A stretch of 8,818 nucleotides of DNA, from assembly GCA_030431185.1 (NCBI GenBank), contig JAUIJO010000139.1, forward strand, positions 1 through 8,818. Reading direction: 5' to 3'. The notes beneath the pieces were generated by a model. That model worked only from the letters and a program-made list of their open reading frames with translations, did not search any database and was not told the origin of the DNA. The stretch comes from Gammaproteobacteria bacterium (GTDB lineage: Bacteria > Pseudomonadota > Gammaproteobacteria > Xanthomonadales > Xanthomonadaceae). This document shows positions 5,789 to 8,818 of this stretch, piece after piece. Made by a program: the position numbers and the translations under genes. The first letter of the stretch is position 1; each line of letters opens with the position of its first letter.

Positions 5789-7096
5789 ATGACATCGACG
5801 GCTGCCCACGCCCTGTACGGTGCATCGAGCGGATCCTCGCTCGATGCCGACTCGCCCGGCCTGCTCGAAGCCCGCTTCCGCAAGGTGCGCGCCCGAACCG
5901 CCGCGCTGGCCGCACCGCTCTCGGCGGAAGACGCGATGGTGCAGAGCATGGACGACACCAGTCCGGCCAAATGGCACCTCGCCCACACCACCTGGTTCTT
6001 CGAGCATTTCGTCCTCGGTCGCGATCCGCACTACCAGCCGATCAACCCCGACTGGCACTTCCTGTTCAACAGCTACTACCAGAGCGTCGGCCCGATGCAC
6101 GCGCGCCCCCGGCGCGGCCTGCTGTCGCGACCGGGGCTGGAGGAAGTGCGCCTGTACCGCGAGGAGGTCGACGCCTGCATCGCGCGCGCCTTCGCCGCCG
6201 GCGACATCGACGAGGAGGGCCAACAGGCCGTCCTGCTGGGCACCCACCACGAGCAACAGCACCAGGAACTGCTGTTGACCGACATCAAGCACGCGTTCTG
6301 GTGCAATCCGCTCCGCCCGGCCTACCGCGGCGACCTCGCCGTCGCCCCCCGGGACACCGCGGCCGTGCCGATGGCCTGGCAGCGTTTCGACGAACGCATC
6401 GCCGAACTCGGCCACGCACCGTGGCCGGACAACCCCGGCTTCGCCTACGACAACGAATCGCCGCCGCACCGGGTGCTGGTGCCTGCGCATTCGCTGGCCT
6501 CGCGCCCGGTCAGCAACGCCGACTACCGCGCCTTCATCGACGACGGCGGCTACCGCAACGTGTCGCTATGGATGAGCGAGGGCTGGGCCCGCGTGCAGGC
6601 AGGCGGCTGGACCCGGCCGCTGTACTGGGAGGCCGACCTCGAGCACGAGTTCACCCTGGGAGGGACGCGGGTGATCGCGCCGCACGCGCCGGTCTGCCAC
6701 CTGAGCTATTTCGAGGCCGACGCCTTCGCGCGCTGGGCCGGTGCCCGCCTGCCGACTGAATCCGAATGGGAAAGCGCGGCCCGCCACCTGCCGCTGCGGG
6801 GGCACTTCGCCGACGACGACCGCTTCCATCCCATGGCGGCACCGGCCGAGCGGCCGCAGATGTTCGGCGATGTCTGGGAGTGGACGTCCACCGCCTACGG
6901 CCCCCATCCCGGCTTCCGTCCCCTGCCCGGTTCGCTGGGCGAGTACAACGGCAAGTTCATGTGCGGCCAATGGATCCTGCGCGGTGGCAGCTGCGCCACG
7001 CCACGCGACCACATCCGCCACAGCTATCGCAATTTCTTCTATCCCCCGGACCGCTGGCAGTTCTCCGGCCTGCGCCTGGCCAAGGACGACCGATGA
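5789..7096 (+). CDS. egtB: Ergothioneine sulfoxide synthase EgtB
   Basis: This 435-residue non-haem iron enzyme uses O2 to join a cysteine-type thiol to the imidazole of hercynine (trimethylhistidine). The N-terminal DinB-like domain carries the iron-binding histidines: His66 in KWHLAHTTWFFE, and His154 and His158 in HHEQQHQEL. The C-terminal formylglycine-generating-enzyme-like domain (about 210-435) shows LPTESEWE (321-328), GDVWEWT (360-366) and a final SGLRLAKD. A Tyr pair (Tyr96-Tyr97, in FNSYYQSVG) and the loop RNFFYPPDRW (414-423) resemble cysteine-using EgtBs. The Asp-x-x-x-Arg that I recall binding gamma-glutamylcysteine in mycobacterial EgtB is missing. Upstream in-frame sequence back to 5273 is not part of the protein; the ATG at 5789 fits the family's usual start. 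No Shine-Dalgarno sequence is visible. It overlaps egtD by 4 bases (ATGA). Confidence 0.95.
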   Translation: MTSTAAHALYGASSGSSLDADSPGLLEARFRKVRARTAALAAPLSAEDAMVQSMDDTSPAKWHLAHTTWFFEHFVLGRDPHYQPINPDWHFLFNSYYQSVGPMHARPRRGLLSRPGLEEVRLYREEVDACIARAFAAGDIDEEGQQAVLLGTHHEQQHQELLLTDIKHAFWCNPLRPAYRGDLAVAPRDTAAVPMAWQRFDERIAELGHAPWPDNPGFAYDNESPPHRVLVPAHSLASRPVSNADYRAFIDDGGYRNVSLWMSEGWARVQAGGWTRPLYWEADLEHEFTLGGTRVIAPHAPVCHLSYFEADAFARWAGARLPTESEWESAARHLPLRGHFADDDRFHPMAAPAERPQMFGDVWEWTSTAYGPHPGFRPLPGSLGEYNGKFMCGQWILRGGSCATPRDHIRHSYRNFFYPPDRWQFSGLRLAKDDR

Positions 7097-8067
7097 CGCC
7101 GACCGCCGACACCATGCCGCCCCTCACCGACCTGCACCCCAGCCCCGACGACATCCTCGGCGATACGCTTGCGGGCCTGTCGGCCACGCCCAAGCGACTG
7201 TCGTCAAAGTATTTCTACGATGCGCGGGGTTCCCAGCTGTTCGAGCAGATCACCCGGCAGCCCGAGTACTACCTCACCCGGGTCGAGCTGGACCTGCTGG
7301 CCGCGTCGATGCCCTCGATCGCCGAAGCCGTCAACGACTGCCCCCACGTCGTCGAGTACGGCAGCGGCAGCGGTCGCAAGACCCAGCTGCTGCTGGAGGG
7401 CCTGGTCGATCCGGTCGCGTACACGCCCATCGAGATCTCCCGCACCGCGCTGCTGGCCAGCGTCGAGCGCCTGGCCGAGGCCTTCCCGGACATCGAAATG
7501 CTCCCGGTCTGTGCCGATTTCACCCAGCCCGTGCCGCTGCCCGAGCCCGAGCGGCCCGCCCGCCACACCCTGGTGTTCTTTCCCGGCTCCACGCTGGGGA
7601 ACTTCACCCATGACGTCGCCGAGCGCCTGCTGCGTGCGATGCGCGAGACCATGGGCCCGCGTGGCCAGGCCCTGGTCGGCATCGACCTGGTCAAGGACGT
7701 CGCCCGCATCGAGGCGGCCTACAACGACGCCGCCGGAATCACGGCCGCGTTCACCCTCAACCTGCTCACGCGGCTCAACCGCGACGTCGGCAGCGATTTC
7801 GACGTCGAGGCCTTCGAGCACCTGGCGCGCTATTCACCGGAGCGCGAGCGCATCGAGACCTTCCTGGTCAGCCGCCGCGACCAGGACGTGCATGTCGACG
7901 GCCGCCGCTTCCACTTCGACGCCGGCGAGGCGATGCAGGTCGAATACAGCCACAAGTACAGCGACGCGAGTTTCGACGCGCTCGCCGCCCGCGCCGGCCT
8001 GCGCGTCACCCACCGCTGGAATGCCCCCGGCGACGCCTTCGGCTTGCGCCTGCTGAAACCGGTGTGA
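7093..8067 (+). CDS. egtD: L-histidine N-alpha-methyltransferase EgtD
   Basis: This 324-residue enzyme trimethylates the alpha-amino group of histidine with three S-adenosylmethionine molecules to give hercynine, the substrate of EgtB. The family start block LSSKYFYDARGSQLFEQIT lies at 36-54, followed by PEYYLTR. The SAM-binding loop is EYGSGSGRKT (88-97). Residues matching the histidine-binding set of the M. smegmatis enzyme can be placed: Tyr60, Asn170 (in GSTLGNF), Tyr210, and Glu284 with Ser286 (in VEYSHKYS). Length is normal, and all these positions are intact, so it should be active. The start at 7093 lies in an ATGA overlap with the egtB stop codon, and AAGGA at 7082-7086 gives a Shine-Dalgarno sequence at 6 bases. 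This indicates translational coupling in a two-gene egtBD operon, ordered opposite to the reaction sequence. Confidence 0.96.
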   Translation: MTPTADTMPPLTDLHPSPDDILGDTLAGLSATPKRLSSKYFYDARGSQLFEQITRQPEYYLTRVELDLLAASMPSIAEAVNDCPHVVEYGSGSGRKTQLLLEGLVDPVAYTPIEISRTALLASVERLAEAFPDIEMLPVCADFTQPVPLPEPERPARHTLVFFPGSTLGNFTHDVAERLLRAMRETMGPRGQALVGIDLVKDVARIEAAYNDAAGITAAFTLNLLTRLNRDVGSDFDVEAFEHLARYSPERERIETFLVSRRDQDVHVDGRRFHFDAGEAMQVEYSHKYSDASFDALAARAGLRVTHRWNAPGDAFGLRLLKPV

Positions 8068-8230
8068 GCGCTCGGCCGCAAGGCGCCACCCGGCCGGGTC
8101 CCGCCGGGTCCTTGACGCCGTGCGGCGATCCGTCGCTGCCCACCGCCGGCTCGCGCGGCGCCTGCCGCGCACGGTCGCCTTGCCATCCCCCGAGCGAAGG
8201 CCCGGACGCTGCCCATACAGGAGTCCCGAC
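8068..8230 (+). other. Intergenic gap after egtD with GC-rich palindrome and short direct repeat
   Basis: These 163 bases carry no gene I can support. A perfect 12-base palindrome, ACCCGGCCGGGT, lies at 8088-8099. GCCGGGTCC occurs at 8093-8101 and again at 8103-8111. There is no T-tract, so an intrinsic terminator is not supported; transcription of egtBD may end by another route or continue into the next gene. Confidence 0.45.
8219..8223 (+). promoter_or_regulatory. Shine-Dalgarno of the flavodoxin-fold reductase gene
   Basis: AGGAG sits 7 bases before the ATG at 8231, which fixes the start of the downstream gene. A second in-frame ATG at 8246 lacks such a site. Confidence 0.7.
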
Positions 8231-8818
8231 ATGAGCGATGCCCCCATGCCGCCCGCCCGCTACGACGACCTGCGCGCGCTGTTCCTCAACTGCACGCTCA
8301 AGCCCAGCGGCGTCGACTCGCACACCGAGCGCCTCGCCCACGTGGCCGCGGGGGTGATGCAGGCCAATGGCGTCGATGTCGAGATCCTGCGTCCGGTCGA
8401 CCTCGACCTCGCTCCCGGCGTCCAGCCCGACATGACCGAACACGGGTTCGAACGCGACGACTGGCCCGGTCTCTGCCGCAAGGTGATGGCCGCCGACATC
8501 CTCGTGCTGTGCACGCCGATCTGGCTGGGCGAGGAAAGCTCCGTCTGCCGTCGCGTGATCGAACGGCTCTACGCCGAGTCCGGCAAGCTCAACGACAAGG
8601 GCCAGTACGTCTACTACGGCCGTGTCGGCGGTTGCCTGGTGACCGGCAACGAGGACGGCATCAAGCACTGCGCCATGACGATGCAGTACGCCATGCAACA
8701 CCTGGGCTACACGATCCCGCCGCAGGCCGACGCTGGCTGGATCGGCGAGGCCGGTCCCGGACCCTCCTACGGCGACGACGGCGCCGGCTTCGACAACGAC
8801 TTCACCCAGCGCAACACC
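8231..8818 (+). CDS. Flavodoxin-fold NAD(P)H-dependent oxidoreductase (3' truncated)
   Basis: This is the first 196 codons of a gene that stays open to the right edge with no stop codon. It looks like an FMN-binding reductase of the NAD(P)H-dependent FMN reductase / flavodoxin family. After a short leader, a beta-strand leads into the flavin phosphate loop LFLNCTLKPSG (17-27). The second flavin loop is CTPIWLGEESS (94-104). A third block, GGCLVTGNEDG (133-143), precedes a conserved HCAMTMQYAMQHLGY region. No signal peptide is seen, so it should be cytosolic. The order of loops is as expected for the fold. The physiological substrate (quinone, free flavin, nitro-compound or other) cannot be told. 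It follows egtD on the same strand after 163 bases and may or may not share its transcript; a direct role in ergothioneine metabolism is not indicated. Confidence 0.88.
   Translation, partial: MSDAPMPPARYDDLRALFLNCTLKPSGVDSHTERLAHVAAGVMQANGVDVEILRPVDLDLAPGVQPDMTEHGFERDDWPGLCRKVMAADILVLCTPIWLGEESSVCRRVIERLYAESGKLNDKGQYVYYGRVGGCLVTGNEDGIKHCAMTMQYAMQHLGYTIPPQADAGWIGEAGPGPSYGDDGAGFDNDFTQRNT

Noticed and set aside
8180..8219. Sigma70 promoter TTGCCA ... CATACA before the reductase gene
   Set aside because: The spacer would be 28 bases, far too long; CATACA also overlaps the Shine-Dalgarno sequence.

Overview
This is a high-GC bacterial window with long overlapping open frames on both strands. Gene content and protein style (NodT-type efflux lipoprotein, 7TM-DISM/GGDEF protein, compact FolE, egtB-egtD pair) suggest a gammaproteobacterium of the Xanthomonadaceae/Lysobacteraceae type. 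That placement is an inference from protein style, not a computed classification. No mobile element, CRISPR array, tRNA or rRNA is visible.

Left part (1-1712): the 3' end of an RND efflux permease of the MexF/HAE1 type, overlapping by 8 bases the gene for its outer-membrane lipoprotein channel (OprM/NodT family). Together they are the distal part of a tripartite drug-efflux operon. Next (1793-3499) is a membrane signalling protein with a periplasmic 7TMR-DISMED2-like domain, about seven membrane helices and a C-terminal GGDEF domain. Its signature is ESDMF instead of GG(D/E)EF, other catalytic positions have also changed, and the RxxD inhibitory-site motif is intact. It looks more like a c-di-GMP receptor than a working cyclase.

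Middle (3500-4482): a gene-free stretch of about 390 bases holds a probable intrinsic terminator, a 12-base tandem repeat and several further short hairpins. It is followed by folE (GTP cyclohydrolase I), which has no clear Shine-Dalgarno sequence.

Right part (4500-8818): a class V PLP-dependent aminotransferase-fold gene on the minus strand converges with folE (17-base gap) and diverges from egtB. egtB (non-haem iron sulfoxide synthase) and egtD (histidine N-alpha-methyltransferase) overlap by ATGA and form a two-gene ergothioneine operon. EgtB has the Tyr-Tyr pair and C-terminal loop that I associate with cysteine-using (Chloracidobacterium-type) enzymes, so the pathway here probably skips EgtA and EgtC. 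It would still need a PLP-dependent C-S lyase (EgtE role), and the divergent class V gene is the obvious local candidate. After a 163-base gap comes the start of a flavodoxin-fold NAD(P)H/FMN oxidoreductase that runs off the right edge.

Most interesting points: the substituted GGDEF domain that keeps its inhibitory site, the possible complete cysteine-dependent ergothioneine locus with an EgtE candidate, and the structured spacer upstream of folE.
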